Positions 1 to 6,541 of a stretch of DNA of 41,410 nucleotides are shown here, in pieces. The DNA is from Gluconacetobacter takamatsuzukensis (GTDB lineage Bacteria; Pseudomonadota; Alphaproteobacteria; Acetobacterales; Acetobacteraceae). The stretch lies in assembly GCF_014174275.1 (NCBI RefSeq), contig NZ_JABEQK010000019.1, forward strand, positions 1 to 41,410, written 5' to 3'. The notes under the pieces were generated by a model. The model made no database searches. It was not told the DNA's origin and worked only from the letters and a program-made list of their open reading frames with translations. A program made the translations under genes and the position numbers. Numbering within the stretch: position 1 is the stretch's first letter; each line of letters begins with the position of its first letter.

Positions 1-1
1 A

Positions 2-56
2 ATGCCAGCCTGGCCGCTCGGTTCCGCTACGCTTCACCTCCCGGCCAGGCTGGCAT
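2..56. repeat. Perfect 15-bp inverted repeat (hairpin) at the window edge
   Basis: Positions 2-16 (ATGCCAGCCTGGCCG) and 42-56 are exact reverse complements separated by 25 nt. The stem is GC-rich and could be a transcription terminator or the end of a mobile unit. There is no clear T-run on either side. It lies just upstream of the point where the rep reading frame begins without its 5' part, so it may mark a recombination junction. Function is inferred only. Confidence 0.5.
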
Positions 57-121
57 CAGAAGCGCATATCAACTAACTATGAAACCGGACCAGTCATCGC
101 AGGCAGCCCAGAGTAGCCTGT

Positions 122-532
122 GTCGAGATTGAAGTTCCGAAATGGATTTACAAGGAAGTTACTGACGGTAAGCGGCCGGACGTCCTGACAGTCGATCCTG
201 ACTATTTTCTGATTTCCACGGGTATTGGACGTTTTATCTACCGATTGGCACGTCAAGCTGCCGGTAAGGGGCAGGCAAGATGGAGCTTCCAGACAATTTA
301 CGAACGCAGCGGTAGCGTCAGTTCATTAAAAGAGTTCAGCCGTATCCTCCGTAAGATTATCGCAACCAATGACCTGCCTGATTACGTCTTGCGAGAAGAG
401 GTGGGGCAGAGGGGGCCGCAACTGATGATGCTTCATCGGAAAGCAGCTTTCGATGAACTTCTGGCTGGTGCCAATGGGGTAGTCGATAGGACGGTTTTGG
501 GTGGGGCGATAAGTGATCAGACCTGTGGATAG
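122..532 (+). pseudogene. Plasmid replication initiator (RepA/RPA-like), 5'-truncated
   Basis: The reading frame is open from about 83 to the TAG at 530-532 and looks protein-like from about 122 (VEIEVPKWIYKEV...). Segments such as DPDYFLISTGIGRFIYRLAR, QARWSFQTIYERSGS and KEFSRILRKII resemble the C-terminal winged-helix half of iteron-binding initiators of the RPA (replication initiator protein A) family found on plasmids of acetic acid bacteria. These normally have about 280-350 residues; only about 135 are here and no plausible start lies upstream. The TTG at 245 is internal, since family-like sequence continues before it. The N-terminal half appears lost or lies beyond a rearrangement at about 110-120. 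The stop is one base from the first iteron, the usual rep-iteron arrangement. A functional Rep from this frame is unlikely. Confidence 0.72.
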
Positions 533-533
533 G

Positions 534-617
534 CCGTCTATTACACACTGATCACCGTCTATCGCACACCGTTTACCGTCTATTACACACCAGATGCCGT
601 CTATCACACACCGAACA
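534..617 (+). repeat. Four tandem 21-bp iterons
   Basis: Direct repeats start at 534, 555, 576 and 597, an exact 21-bp period. Each begins CCGTCTAT, followed by two variable bases and CACAC (CCGTCTATTACACAC, CCGTCTATCGCACAC, CCGTCTATTACACAC, CCGTCTATCACACAC). The last 6 bp of each unit vary. A two-turn period directly after a rep gene is the signature of Rep-binding iterons that control plasmid initiation and copy number. There are no unique spacers, so this is not CRISPR. Confidence 0.88.
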
Positions 618-716
618 AACTTATAACCATTTGATATAATTGAATAAAAATTCGTTTTTCGCGACTAAAACTTTAAAACTATATAAAACTCTTAAAACCC
701 CCTTGGGTGTGGATAA
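534..716. other. Plasmid replication origin (iterons, AT-rich region, DnaA box)
   Basis: The iterons are followed by a strongly AT-rich stretch (about 612-700), a candidate duplex-unwinding element. A perfect DnaA box follows at 708-716 (TGTGGATAA, the complement of TTATCCACA). A one-mismatch box (TGTGGATAG) lies at 524-532 across the rep stop. Iterons, AT-rich DNA and DnaA boxes in a row are the classic theta-type origin. Between 717 and 836 I see no gene. Because the adjacent rep is truncated, origin activity would need a Rep supplied from elsewhere. Confidence 0.75.
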
Positions 717-836
717 CTCGTCGACCAGTAAGTGCCTGAAGCTTCCAAAATGAGATGAGGGTTTCTGTGCGGATGTGGTATTGGCCTCCCGAACGTCCAT
801 GAGGCATCTCGTACGGTCACCGGAGCAGAGAAAAGC

Positions 837-1193
837 TCAATCTTTCGGCGCAGGGCTGAGCCAGTGTCTGATTTTATCGGGATCTGGATCCGGATCAAAG
901 TGGACGGGACGAGCCGTAAAGGAATGACGTTTGGGAGAGGGTTGTTCTTCAATTGTCGAGCGAGGAGTTGCGACGAGGTTAGGTATCGGCTGAACATTGG
1001 TTGAACGCGCCACAGAGGGCTGCACGATGAACTTCTGGATATGCCGAGTGAACTGGCTGTAGCTCATTAGCAGAGCATCATGATGCTTTTGGAAAATATC
1101 CGTTCTGTTGTAGCCTTGTTCCAACTCTTTGGTGATGACGTCCTTCAGGGCGATAAATCTGACCCGCGCCATACCTTTTTTGCTTGGCGTCAT
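837..1193 (-). CDS. TraK-like oriT-binding / relaxosome accessory protein
   Basis: This 118-residue basic protein has an N-terminal part (FIALKDVITKELEQGYNRTD, then DALLMSYSQFTRHIQKFI) resembling the TraK family of IncP-type plasmids. TraK binds and bends oriT DNA next to the nick site. The 'SYSxFxRHIxKFI' pattern is the family hallmark; the C-terminal half is Pro/Asp-rich and not conserved. The start at 1193 has AGGAAAAG upstream on the minus strand; Met8 (1172) is an alternative. It is transcribed away from the traJ-like gene, with the candidate oriT between them, the same layout as RP4 traK-oriT-traJ. An unrelated DNA-binding protein cannot be excluded. Confidence 0.6.
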   Translation of the reverse strand: MTPSKKGMARVRFIALKDVITKELEQGYNRTDIFQKHHDALLMSYSQFTRHIQKFIVQPSVARSTNVQPIPNLVATPRSTIEEQPSPKRHSFTARPVHFDPDPDPDKIRHWLSPAPKD

Positions 1194-1301
1194 TGAAACG
1201 TCTTTTCCTTTCCAAAAGAATGCCTCTCTTGCGGCGATGTGTTTAAACGCATAGGCCTGAGGCTATCATGAAGCGCAAATAAGCTAATATAGGCAATTAA
1301 A

Positions 1302-1362
1302 TGCAATTATATGCGAACATAAGCAATAACTTATCATCCTGTTATTTTTGCATATAATTGCA
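1302..1362. other. Candidate origin of transfer (oriT) with IncP-type nic core
   Basis: The gene-free space between the divergent traK-like and traJ-like genes (1194-1462) contains CATCCTGT at 1335-1342, an exact match to the IncP/RP4-type nic core YATCCTG|Y. It is enclosed by two nested inverted repeats: TGCAATTATATGC (1302-1314) with its exact complement at 1350-1362, and AATAAC (1325-1330) with GTTATT (1341-1346). The surroundings are AT-rich, as usual at oriT. Position and motif agree with an oriT; the nick itself is inferred. Confidence 0.55.
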
Positions 1363-1393
1363 CAAAATTGCATAATCTCTGAAAGCAAGATAG

Positions 1394-1413
1394 GTTGCCC
1401 CATAGGGGGCAAC
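1394..1413. repeat. Inverted repeat upstream of the traJ-like gene
   Basis: GTTGCCCC and GGGGCAAC face each other around a short centre (GTTGCCCCATAGGGGGCAAC). It lies about 50 bp before the traJ-like start and may be a binding site for the RHH protein TraJ or part of oriT. Perfect arms are seen; function is inferred. Confidence 0.5.
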
Positions 1414-1462
1414 GTGCTTGTTCGCCTTCGGCTCAACGCGAAATCAGGAGAGCAGGGGAAAC

Positions 1463-1852
1463 ATGTCAGGAGAAAATGACACCAAGAAAAGGCGAGAGAA
1501 GCACATCGGTCCGCGCTCAAAGAAACCTATTTGGGTAAGCGTCACAGAGGACGAGAGGAAAGCCATTCAGGATACAGCCCGGCAAGTACGGCTTCCTGTT
1601 TCTGCCCTGCTTCGGAAGCTGGCCCTTGGCTATGAACCGCCGAGCATGATTGACCTTGATACCCTCTCGACCCTGACCCGATTGCGGGGTGATTTCGGGC
1701 GGTTGGGTGGTCTCTTGAAATTGTGGCTTGTGGACGCGCCTGGCCAAGCTGTTTTAGAGAGCGAAGTGAGAGCCGCGCTCGATACGATTTTGGCTAAGCA
1801 AGGCGAGCTTTCCAACCTTATTGTAGCCATGGAGAAAGCAACTGGTAACTGA
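1463..1852 (+). CDS. TraJ-like relaxosome protein (ribbon-helix-helix)
   Basis: This 129-residue protein has a basic N-terminus, then the RHH pattern KPIWVSVTEDERKAIQDTAR / LPVSALLRKLALGYEP and the C-terminal block RLRGDFGRLGGLLKLWL, all typical of TraJ/MobC-type proteins of MOBP plasmids. TraJ binds one arm of the oriT inverted repeat and recruits the relaxase. The start at 1463 is preferred over an upstream in-frame codon at 1418 because AGGGGAAAC precedes it and the family starts near here. The stop overlaps the next start (TGATG), as in traJ-traI operons, but the following frame is short and not a relaxase. Expected partners are oriT at 1302-1362 and the traK-like gene. Confidence 0.7.
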   Translation: MSGENDTKKRREKHIGPRSKKPIWVSVTEDERKAIQDTARQVRLPVSALLRKLALGYEPPSMIDLDTLSTLTRLRGDFGRLGGLLKLWLVDAPGQAVLESEVRAALDTILAKQGELSNLIVAMEKATGN

Positions 1853-1998
1853 TGGCTCGTTTGGAATGGAGTCATGAGAACAATGCAAGAGTGCCCAGAA
1901 AACGATGGTTTTCTAAACGCCATGAAAACATCGCAATTTTCGTCGTGAGAACCGCTTGGGATTTAATATATCCGTCAAGTTTTCAATGTCCTGGTTGA
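1852..1998 (+). CDS. 48-residue ORF coupled to the traJ-like gene, possible relaxase-position remnant
   Basis: ATG at 1852 overlaps the traJ-like stop (TGATG), an arrangement that favours translational coupling. The product (MARLEWSHENN..., ending SSFQCPG) is basic in its first half and hydrophobic in part of the second. I do not recognise it. In IncP-type plasmids the relaxase traI sits here, so this may be a leftover after deletion. The sequence runs directly into the resolvase fragment at 2003. Confidence 0.35.
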   Translation: MARLEWSHENNARVPRKRWFSKRHENIAIFVVRTAWDLIYPSSFQCPG

Positions 1999-2002
1999 GT
2001 TC

Positions 2003-2152
2003 ATGAATCAACGTATAGGGTACGCTCGCGTATCGACTGACGATCAGCACCGCGGCCTACAGCGCGACATGTTTAAGAAGGCTGGACGCCAGCTTAGCTA
2101 TCGTGACAGGCCGGTGTATAGCTGTTATCGTCACCCTGTTAGTGCATGTTAA
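2003..2152 (+). pseudogene. Serine resolvase/invertase, N-terminal fragment
   Basis: The frame starts MNQRIGYARVSTDDQHRGLQRD, the N-terminus of small serine recombinases (TnpR/Hin family). The catalytic serine is in the YARVSTDDQ motif. The expected arginine-containing downstream motifs and the HTH domain are missing: after about 26 residues the sequence loses similarity and stops at 49 residues, against about 180-200 for the family. It is probably a remnant of a plasmid multimer-resolution or Tn3-type gene. Confidence 0.7.
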
Positions 2153-2180
2153 GTGCTTTGTTATTGCAAGGGGGCCCGGT

Positions 2181-2351
2181 TTGGAGCAAACAAACTTTAC
2201 ATGCCGAGTCGATGTTGATCTCAAGCAAGCTTTTCTTAGAGCTGCTAAGGCGAATGATCGCCCTGCTTCCGTGCTAATTCGTGACTTCATGCGTGACTAT
2301 GTGCAGCAGTCTGTTCAAAGACAGCAAAACAGCCTGCCGTTTGAATGGTAG
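2181..2351 (+). CDS. RHH antitoxin-like protein (orphan)
   Basis: This 56-residue product starts at a TTG (MEQTNFTCRVDVDLKQAFL...). It has the pattern TCRVD-LK--F--AAKANDRPASVLIRDFMRDYV, typical of plasmid-borne RHH antitoxins of RelB/CopG type, in which an N-terminal strand binds the operator. The frame is open further upstream, but similarity to the family begins only at about 2181; GGGGG just upstream could serve as ribosome-binding site. No toxin gene follows; the next gene, after 74 bp, is the methyltransferase. It may be an orphan antitoxin or a regulator left from a plasmid stability locus. Confidence 0.55.
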   Translation: MEQTNFTCRVDVDLKQAFLRAAKANDRPASVLIRDFMRDYVQQSVQRQQNSLPFEW

Positions 2352-2425
2352 GCAGACAGTCCCGATGATTGATATGAGTTTAAGGCATGGGAACGGGGTT
2401 ACATCTTTGAGATGGTAGAGTGTAG

Positions 2426-3661
2426 ATGGAAATAACTCTGGATCAAGAGTTTAATGCAGCTAAAGCGCTCAACTATTCTGCATTTTCTGATTGTGTGCAG
2501 CCGAGCGATGATCAGCATTTTCTCGATATTGTTGAAAAGGAGCGTACTAGCGCTTTGCCGTGGAGGGGGCAGTTCAGTCCACAACTCATTGAATACTTAC
2601 TTGCAAAGCATTGCAAGGAAGGGGACTACATTTTCGATCCTTTTTGTGGGAGTGGCACCGTTCTTCGCGAAGCAGCCAGGGGCGGCTTTAATTCTCTTGG
2701 GATGGATGTTAATCCTGCTGCAATCTGCCTTGCCAAAGTTAGTGAGTTGCTAGGGGTTGAGCCAGAGTGTAGGCAGTTGCTTGTTGATTGTGCGCGCAAG
2801 TTCTGCCGAAACCTGCAATTAATCTCATCCGGAGATCAAGGGATTATTTTGGTTGAGCAAGCAGTAAGAGTACTCTTTGATGCGGAGTTGAATGAAAAGG
2901 AGAGAGTTTTATTGGAGGGTTCTCTTCTGTTTCTATTTTCAAATGGCAATTCAGTTTCAGGCACAAAGTTGTCAAAAGGGATTGAGCGTTATTTGAATGT
3001 TGTTTTTGACTTTTATGCTCCTAAATGCTTGATTTCTGCGAGGCTTGGTGATGCTAGATCAGTAGATATTCCGCCGAATACTTTTGATTATCTAGTCACT
3101 TCTCCTCCATATATAAACGTATTCAATTACCATCAAAACTATCGCCCTGTTATTGAGGCTCTCGGTCATGAACCTCTCTCTGCCGCTAGGTCTGAGATTG
3201 GTGCTAACCGAAAATTTCGACAGAACAGATACATGACTGTTGTGCAGTACTGCATGGATATGGCGCAGTTTTTTATAGAGGCAAGTCGAGTTCTAAAAGA
3301 GCAGGCAAAAATAACGATAGTGCTTGGGCGAGAGTCTAATGTTCGATCTGTATCGTTTAAGAACGGAGAGTTGATTAGTGCTGTTGCTTGCCAGGGGATG
3401 GGGTATGACCTCATTGAATGGAATGAGCGAAAGTTCACAAATCGTTTTGGAGAATCTATATTTGAGGATGTGCTTACAATGACGCCTCAGCAATTCAGCC
3501 TCGATAAAGCTGTGGAGATTGGGCGTGCTGTAGGTGCTCAGGCGTTGAAAAATGCCTTGAAGTATTGCCCTGCAGAGAGGCGAGAAGAAATCTCAGAAGC
3601 AATTTGTTCAGCAAATAAAATTTTGCCATCACCAGTGATTAGGGATGCAGCCAATGATTGA
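2426..3661 (+). CDS. Type II DNA methyltransferase (SPPY type, probably m4C or m6A)
   Basis: This is a 411-residue SAM-dependent amino-methyltransferase. Motif I (DPFCGSGT, about residues 71-78) binds SAM and is followed by MDVNP. The catalytic motif IV is TSPPY (about residues 229-233), which favours N4-cytosine methylation, though N6-adenine enzymes can carry it. Motif I precedes motif IV, and the roughly 150 residues between them probably hold target recognition. The 3' end overlaps the next gene by up to 17 nt, so the two are co-expressed. The pair is clearly AT-richer and uses different codons from the GC-rich genes downstream, a sign of recent transfer. No C-protein gene is visible. The function protects DNA from the adjacent endonuclease. 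Confidence 0.88.
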   Translation: MEITLDQEFNAAKALNYSAFSDCVQPSDDQHFLDIVEKERTSALPWRGQFSPQLIEYLLAKHCKEGDYIFDPFCGSGTVLREAARGGFNSLGMDVNPAAICLAKVSELLGVEPECRQLLVDCARKFCRNLQLISSGDQGIILVEQAVRVLFDAELNEKERVLLEGSLLFLFSNGNSVSGTKLSKGIERYLNVVFDFYAPKCLISARLGDARSVDIPPNTFDYLVTSPPYINVFNYHQNYRPVIEALGHEPLSAARSEIGANRKFRQNRYMTVVQYCMDMAQFFIEASRVLKEQAKITIVLGRESNVRSVSFKNGELISAVACQGMGYDLIEWNERKFTNRFGESIFEDVLTMTPQQFSLDKAVEIGRAVGAQALKNALKYCPAERREEISEAICSANKILPSPVIRDAAND

Positions 3662-4580
3662 TGTTGTCTATGTTCGGGCACATGGAGATAAACTTCATGC
3701 GTTAGCGCAGAATACTAAGCTTCCTGACAGTGATAAGCCCATGGTAGAGAAGCAACTTCAGGCTTATGCCTCTTGGGTGAAGAGCATGGACTCTCTTACA
3801 AGCGAGGGCGATGAACTCCTAGAAGAGCTGGTGACCCTCCTTAATGCATACAAGAAAACGGTAGAGTTCGACCTTATTTTTTGTTCTGGGGAAAACTTTC
3901 TTTACAGGCAAAAGGGACAGCTTAAGTTAGACAATACTATTCTTGAAGAGTTTTTGCCTCGATTGTTCGATGCTCGGCTTATTCCGGGTTTTGCTAGACA
4001 AAATGGCCTTGAGTGTGGGCCGAAAGCTAGTTTTGCTGGGTTGTCATTCGAAAGTCCGTTGCTTGCGCTGTCTGGTGGAGGAGTTTATATCAAGCGGAAA
4101 GATCAAGATTTTTCTGTGACTCGTAGGCATAAAATGCGGATCACGACTCCCTCTAATCCAAATGATATTTTTGAACAAGATTTTCATGTTTCTTATTTCG
4201 CTACAGAAATAAAAACTAATCTCGATAAGACTATGTTCCAGGAGGCGGCTGCTACCGCTGGTGAACTGAAAAGAGTCTCGTCAGGGTCAAAATATATTTT
4301 ACTCTGCGAATGGTTGGATATGACACCAATCAACACAAAACTAACAGCGATGGATGAAGTAATTGTGCTTCGGCGTGCTAAGCGCATAGCTTCTAATCAG
4401 CGTTCAGAGTTTTCCACAGCAGCAGGGCGTCAGGAAAAAAGTCAGTGGTATAGCGATTATCTTGATAAACACCCTCTCAGTCTTGAGGGGTTCAAGAGGT
4501 TGATTTGGCATCTTAACGAATGTTTTCCTGCTGAGGAGCATGATTCTGAGGACATTGTGCTTGAGCGTGGATATTTTTGA
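3645..4580 (+). CDS. Type II restriction endonuclease, Bpu10I-like
   Basis: The 311-residue product directly follows and overlaps the methyltransferase, the standard position of a cognate endonuclease. A conserved-looking central block (FATEIKTNLDKTMFQEA, about residues 187-203) contains an E-x-K pair that could be the catalytic half of a PD-(D/E)xK site. It is followed by KYILLCEWLDMTPI. These blocks resemble the Bpu10I restriction-enzyme family (known members cut CCTNAGC-type asymmetric sites), but recognition specificity cannot be read from sequence. ATG at 3645 or 3654 are both possible starts; the second gives a tighter overlap. AT-rich like its partner. The assignment as REase is strong from context; the family name is less certain. 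Confidence 0.72.
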   Translation: MQPMIDVVYVRAHGDKLHALAQNTKLPDSDKPMVEKQLQAYASWVKSMDSLTSEGDELLEELVTLLNAYKKTVEFDLIFCSGENFLYRQKGQLKLDNTILEEFLPRLFDARLIPGFARQNGLECGPKASFAGLSFESPLLALSGGGVYIKRKDQDFSVTRRHKMRITTPSNPNDIFEQDFHVSYFATEIKTNLDKTMFQEAAATAGELKRVSSGSKYILLCEWLDMTPINTKLTAMDEVIVLRRAKRIASNQRSEFSTAAGRQEKSQWYSDYLDKHPLSLEGFKRLIWHLNECFPAEEHDSEDIVLERGYF

Positions 4581-4591
4581 GGGGAGAGCGC

Positions 4592-4654
4592 ATGTCTAAT
4601 GCTCTAGGCCTGATCGACATTCAGGATTTCCTTTTTGGAATGAGTGATTCATAG
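4592..4654 (+). other. Short ORF after the restriction gene, inside the IS left arm
   Basis: A 20-codon frame (MSNALGLIDIQDFLFGMSDS) begins 11 bp after the endonuclease stop, behind a good ribosome-binding site (GAGGGGAGAG). It may be the 5' end of a gene that followed the R-M pair and was cut by the IS insertion, because homology with the inverted arm at 5100-5201 begins at about 4602. Confidence 0.3.
4613..4628 (+). repeat. Left 16-bp arm of a perfect inverted pair
   Basis: ATCGACATTCAGGATT here is repeated in exact reverse complement at 5174-5189. It is the best-conserved core of the longer diverged arms that bracket the broken IS. Confidence 0.8.
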
Positions 4655-5088
4655 AGCAGCATGTTGGCGCACGGAGCATGGGATAGGGATCAAGCGTTAT
4701 GAGTTGAACGAGGTGCAATGGCAGAGGATTGCGCCTCTGCTATCCGGCAAGGTCGGTGATGCGGGCCGCAGCGGGACGGATAACCGCATGTTCGTGAACG
4801 GCTGTCTTTGGGTTCTGCGCTCCCGCGCGCATTGGAAAGACCTGCCTGAGCGGTATGGCAAATGGAAGATGGTACATCGTCGGTTCAACCGATGGTGTCA
4901 TGCCGGGGTGTGGGAAAAGGTTTTCGAGACGCTGACGGCCGATCGGAACAATCAGTATCTGATGCTCGATTCAACCATCGTTCGCACTCATCAGCAGGCC
5001 GCGAGCGGAAAAGGGGGATCAAAGATCAGGCGCTGGGGCGTTCTCGAGGTGGTCTGACGACCAAGATCCATATGCTGGCCGATGCGCT
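4644..5088 (+). pseudogene. IS5-family (IS1031 group) transposase, truncated
   Basis: The first frame reads KRYELNEVQWQRIAPLL, DNRMFVNGCLWVLRSRAHWKDLP, MVHRRFNRW and YLMLDSTIVRTHQQA. This is the N-terminal DUF4096-type region plus the start of the DDE domain (first Asp in MLDST). At AAAAGGGGG (5009-5017) the reading shifts -1 to KRGIKDQALGRSRGGLTTKIHMLADAL, the usual orfA/orfB frameshift of this group rather than damage. The protein then ends at about 5088, where a full element would continue for another 100 or so residues with the second Asp and the Glu. The usual ATG of MGIKRYEL is ATA here; the upstream GTG at 4644 is in frame. Inactive. Confidence 0.82.
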
Positions 5089-5173
5089 GCGCTCAATTCG
5101 TATCGCTTGATCCCCATCGCACGCTCCGCCCATCAACACGGAGACCTATGAAGCAGCGATTAGCCTATTTGGG

Positions 5174-5189
5174 AATCCTGAATGTCGAT
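5174..5189 (-). repeat. Right 16-bp arm of a perfect inverted pair
   Basis: AATCCTGAATGTCGAT is the exact reverse complement of 4613-4628 and belongs to the inverted second left end of the IS1031-type element. Confidence 0.8.
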
Positions 5190-5201
5190 TGGCCCTAGAT
5201 C

Positions 5202-5361
5202 AGTTTGCTTTCTTGAATGACGAAGAGCCATCTAATGATCTGCCTGCGTTCATCTCCCCACCAACGCCCGCGAGCTATACGGGCTGCGCGAGGGCGAAAC
5301 CGTGGTTGAAGCCATAGCTCGGCACCGGAGTGACGCGTTAGACATGCGTGACCCTGAATGA
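5202..5361 (+). other. Unrecognised gene remnants between the IS scar and the GC-rich block
   Basis: Two short protein-like stretches appear in different frames: one ending ...LALDQFAFLNDEEPSNDLPAFIS (to about 5257), and one reading NARELYGLREGETVVEAIAR and ending at the TGA at 5359-5361. Neither has a credible start. They look like 3' ends of genes broken by the rearrangements here. I do not recognise the family. Confidence 0.3.
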
Positions 5362-5539
5362 CTGCGGATTAGCGGCACATGGTATTTTTCATGGAATTTA
5401 GATTGATATTTCAATTAACATTTTAATAAATATGATATTTTCTCAGAAATTGATAATCGAGTGGGAATGATTTCGGCCTGCCCGCTCGTATCCCGCAGCG
5501 ACCCGGAAACCAATCTAACCAATTGATATGAAAAGTTAA
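5362..5539. other. AT-rich junction, no gene seen
   Basis: This stretch holds a strongly AT-rich core (about 5390-5455) and no open frame with coding character. It separates the plasmid-type DNA on the left from the GC-rich genes on the right. Confidence 0.5.
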
Positions 5540-5573
5540 GCCGACCGATAGCCTTCGAAGGCTATCGGTCGGC
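5540..5573 (-). terminator. 34-bp perfect palindrome, likely terminator of the GDPD gene
   Basis: Every base of 5540-5573 pairs with its mirror (GCCGACCGATAGCCTTC and its complement). On the minus strand it folds as a long stem followed by CTTAACTTTTCAT, a U-rich tail. It lies 79 bp after the stop of the minus-strand glycerophosphodiesterase gene, so an intrinsic terminator for that gene is the simplest reading. Confidence 0.7.
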
Positions 5574-5651
5574 AAAGATCGCGGCTGACGGTCGAAGTCC
5601 GCATTGTGAAATGCTGATTTCGGAAGATACCGTCGGAGGAGCGCCGGAAAC

Positions 5652-6518
5652 TCAGCCTTTCCGAACCGCCCCAAGCGTAGCGCGCGGATGGTTCGTGACC
5701 AGGATATCGACCGGCCGCGTCCGGACGAAGGCAGCGATTTCGGCGGCAGAAAGCGCATCCATCAGCGCATCGCGGGTCAGCACGTCGCTGATCACGACAC
5801 AGCCGCGCCGATGGGCGGCGGCGAACAGGTCCGGTGGCGCGGTGCGGGGAATATAGGCCGCAAAGCGCCGCCCGCCCGCCATGGCGGCATAGGTCGAAAG
5901 ATCCGGCTCCCCTTTCACCAGGCAACTCACCAGGGTCCGGCCGGCCCCGGCAAACGCCCGCGCGGCATTGTCAGCGCTGAAGGTCAACAGAACCGCGCGA
6001 TCCTCCAGCCCTGCATCCCGAACCAGCCGCGCGACCCGTTCGGGGCCGACGGCCTTGATGTCGAGCATCAGCAGGGCCGGGGGCGTGCCGGCCGCCCAGC
6101 GCAGCAGTGCGTCGAAGCCCGGAACACCCTCATCCGTCACCCCGCGCCGATCCCGCAGCCGCAGGCCGTCGATCTCGCGGCGGGTGAGTTCCGCCACGGC
6201 ACCATGGCCGGTCGTCGTCCGGTCCACCGTTTGGTCATGCATCAGGACAATCGTACCGTCGCGTGTTTCCGCCAGATCGACCTCGACCATGAACGGCCCC
6301 GCATCCGTCGTACGCCCGATCTGCGCAAGGTCGTTTTCCGCCTGCTCCGGATCGAGCCACCCCCGATGGGCACAGATCAACGGCCGGGGCGACAGCCGCG
6401 CGGGCAGGCCCTCCGACCGGTCCGGCGCAATCCCGGCCGACCGGGCATGCACCGCGTGGAGGGAAGGTGCGAGGCCGCAAGCCGTAACGCTCGCAACAAG
6501 TCGGCGGCGGGTCATCAT
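5652..6518 (-). CDS. Exported glycerophosphodiester phosphodiesterase (GDPD)
   Basis: The enzyme hydrolyses glycerophosphodiesters to glycerol-3-phosphate and an alcohol. The GDPD barrel shows the N-terminal AHRG motif, then MVEVDLAETRDGTIVLMHD, which supplies the metal-binding Glu/Asp and the second catalytic His, and TVDRTTTGHG. The protein ends VDILVTNHP, as GDPDs do. The N-terminus (MTRRRLVASVTACGLA...HARSA) looks like a Tat-type signal with twin arginines, placing the enzyme in the periplasm. ATG at 6518 (or 6515) is preferred; the frame opens with TTG at 6545, but AGGA precedes the later ATGs. It lies 23 bp downstream of the tetR stop, so the two form an operon. Confidence 0.85.
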   Translation of the reverse strand: MMTRRRLVASVTACGLAPSLHAVHARSAGIAPDRSEGLPARLSPRPLICAHRGWLDPEQAENDLAQIGRTTDAGPFMVEVDLAETRDGTIVLMHDQTVDRTTTGHGAVAELTRREIDGLRLRDRRGVTDEGVPGFDALLRWAAGTPPALLMLDIKAVGPERVARLVRDAGLEDRAVLLTFSADNAARAFAGAGRTLVSCLVKGEPDLSTYAAMAGGRRFAAYIPRTAPPDLFAAAHRRGCVVISDVLTRDALMDALSAAEIAAFVRTRPVDILVTNHPRATLGAVRKG

Positions 6519-6541
6519 GTCGGCCAGTCCTTTGTCGTTTC

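Larger units (their letters stand above)
4602..5201. mobile_element. Broken IS1031/IS5-type element flanked by inverted left-end copies
   Basis: The left part carries about 60 bp of non-coding DNA and the 5' half of an IS5-family (IS427/IS1031 group) transposase. At about 5088 it is joined to a second, inverted left end: the minus strand from 5117 reads MGIKRYEL, the start of a related transposase. The two arms (4602 to about 4710 and 5201 to about 5089) align by eye at roughly 70% identity, with a perfect 16-bp core. Both elements therefore lost everything but their 5' ends, and the unit cannot move by itself. Confidence 0.7.

Noticed and set aside
534-617. CRISPR array
   Set aside because: The 21-bp units are directly contiguous without unique spacers and lie next to a rep gene; they are iterons.
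5009-5017. Frameshift mutation in the transposase
   Set aside because: AAAAGGGGG is at the place where IS1031/IS427-group elements use a -1 shift between orfA and orfB; the real damage is the truncation at about 5088.
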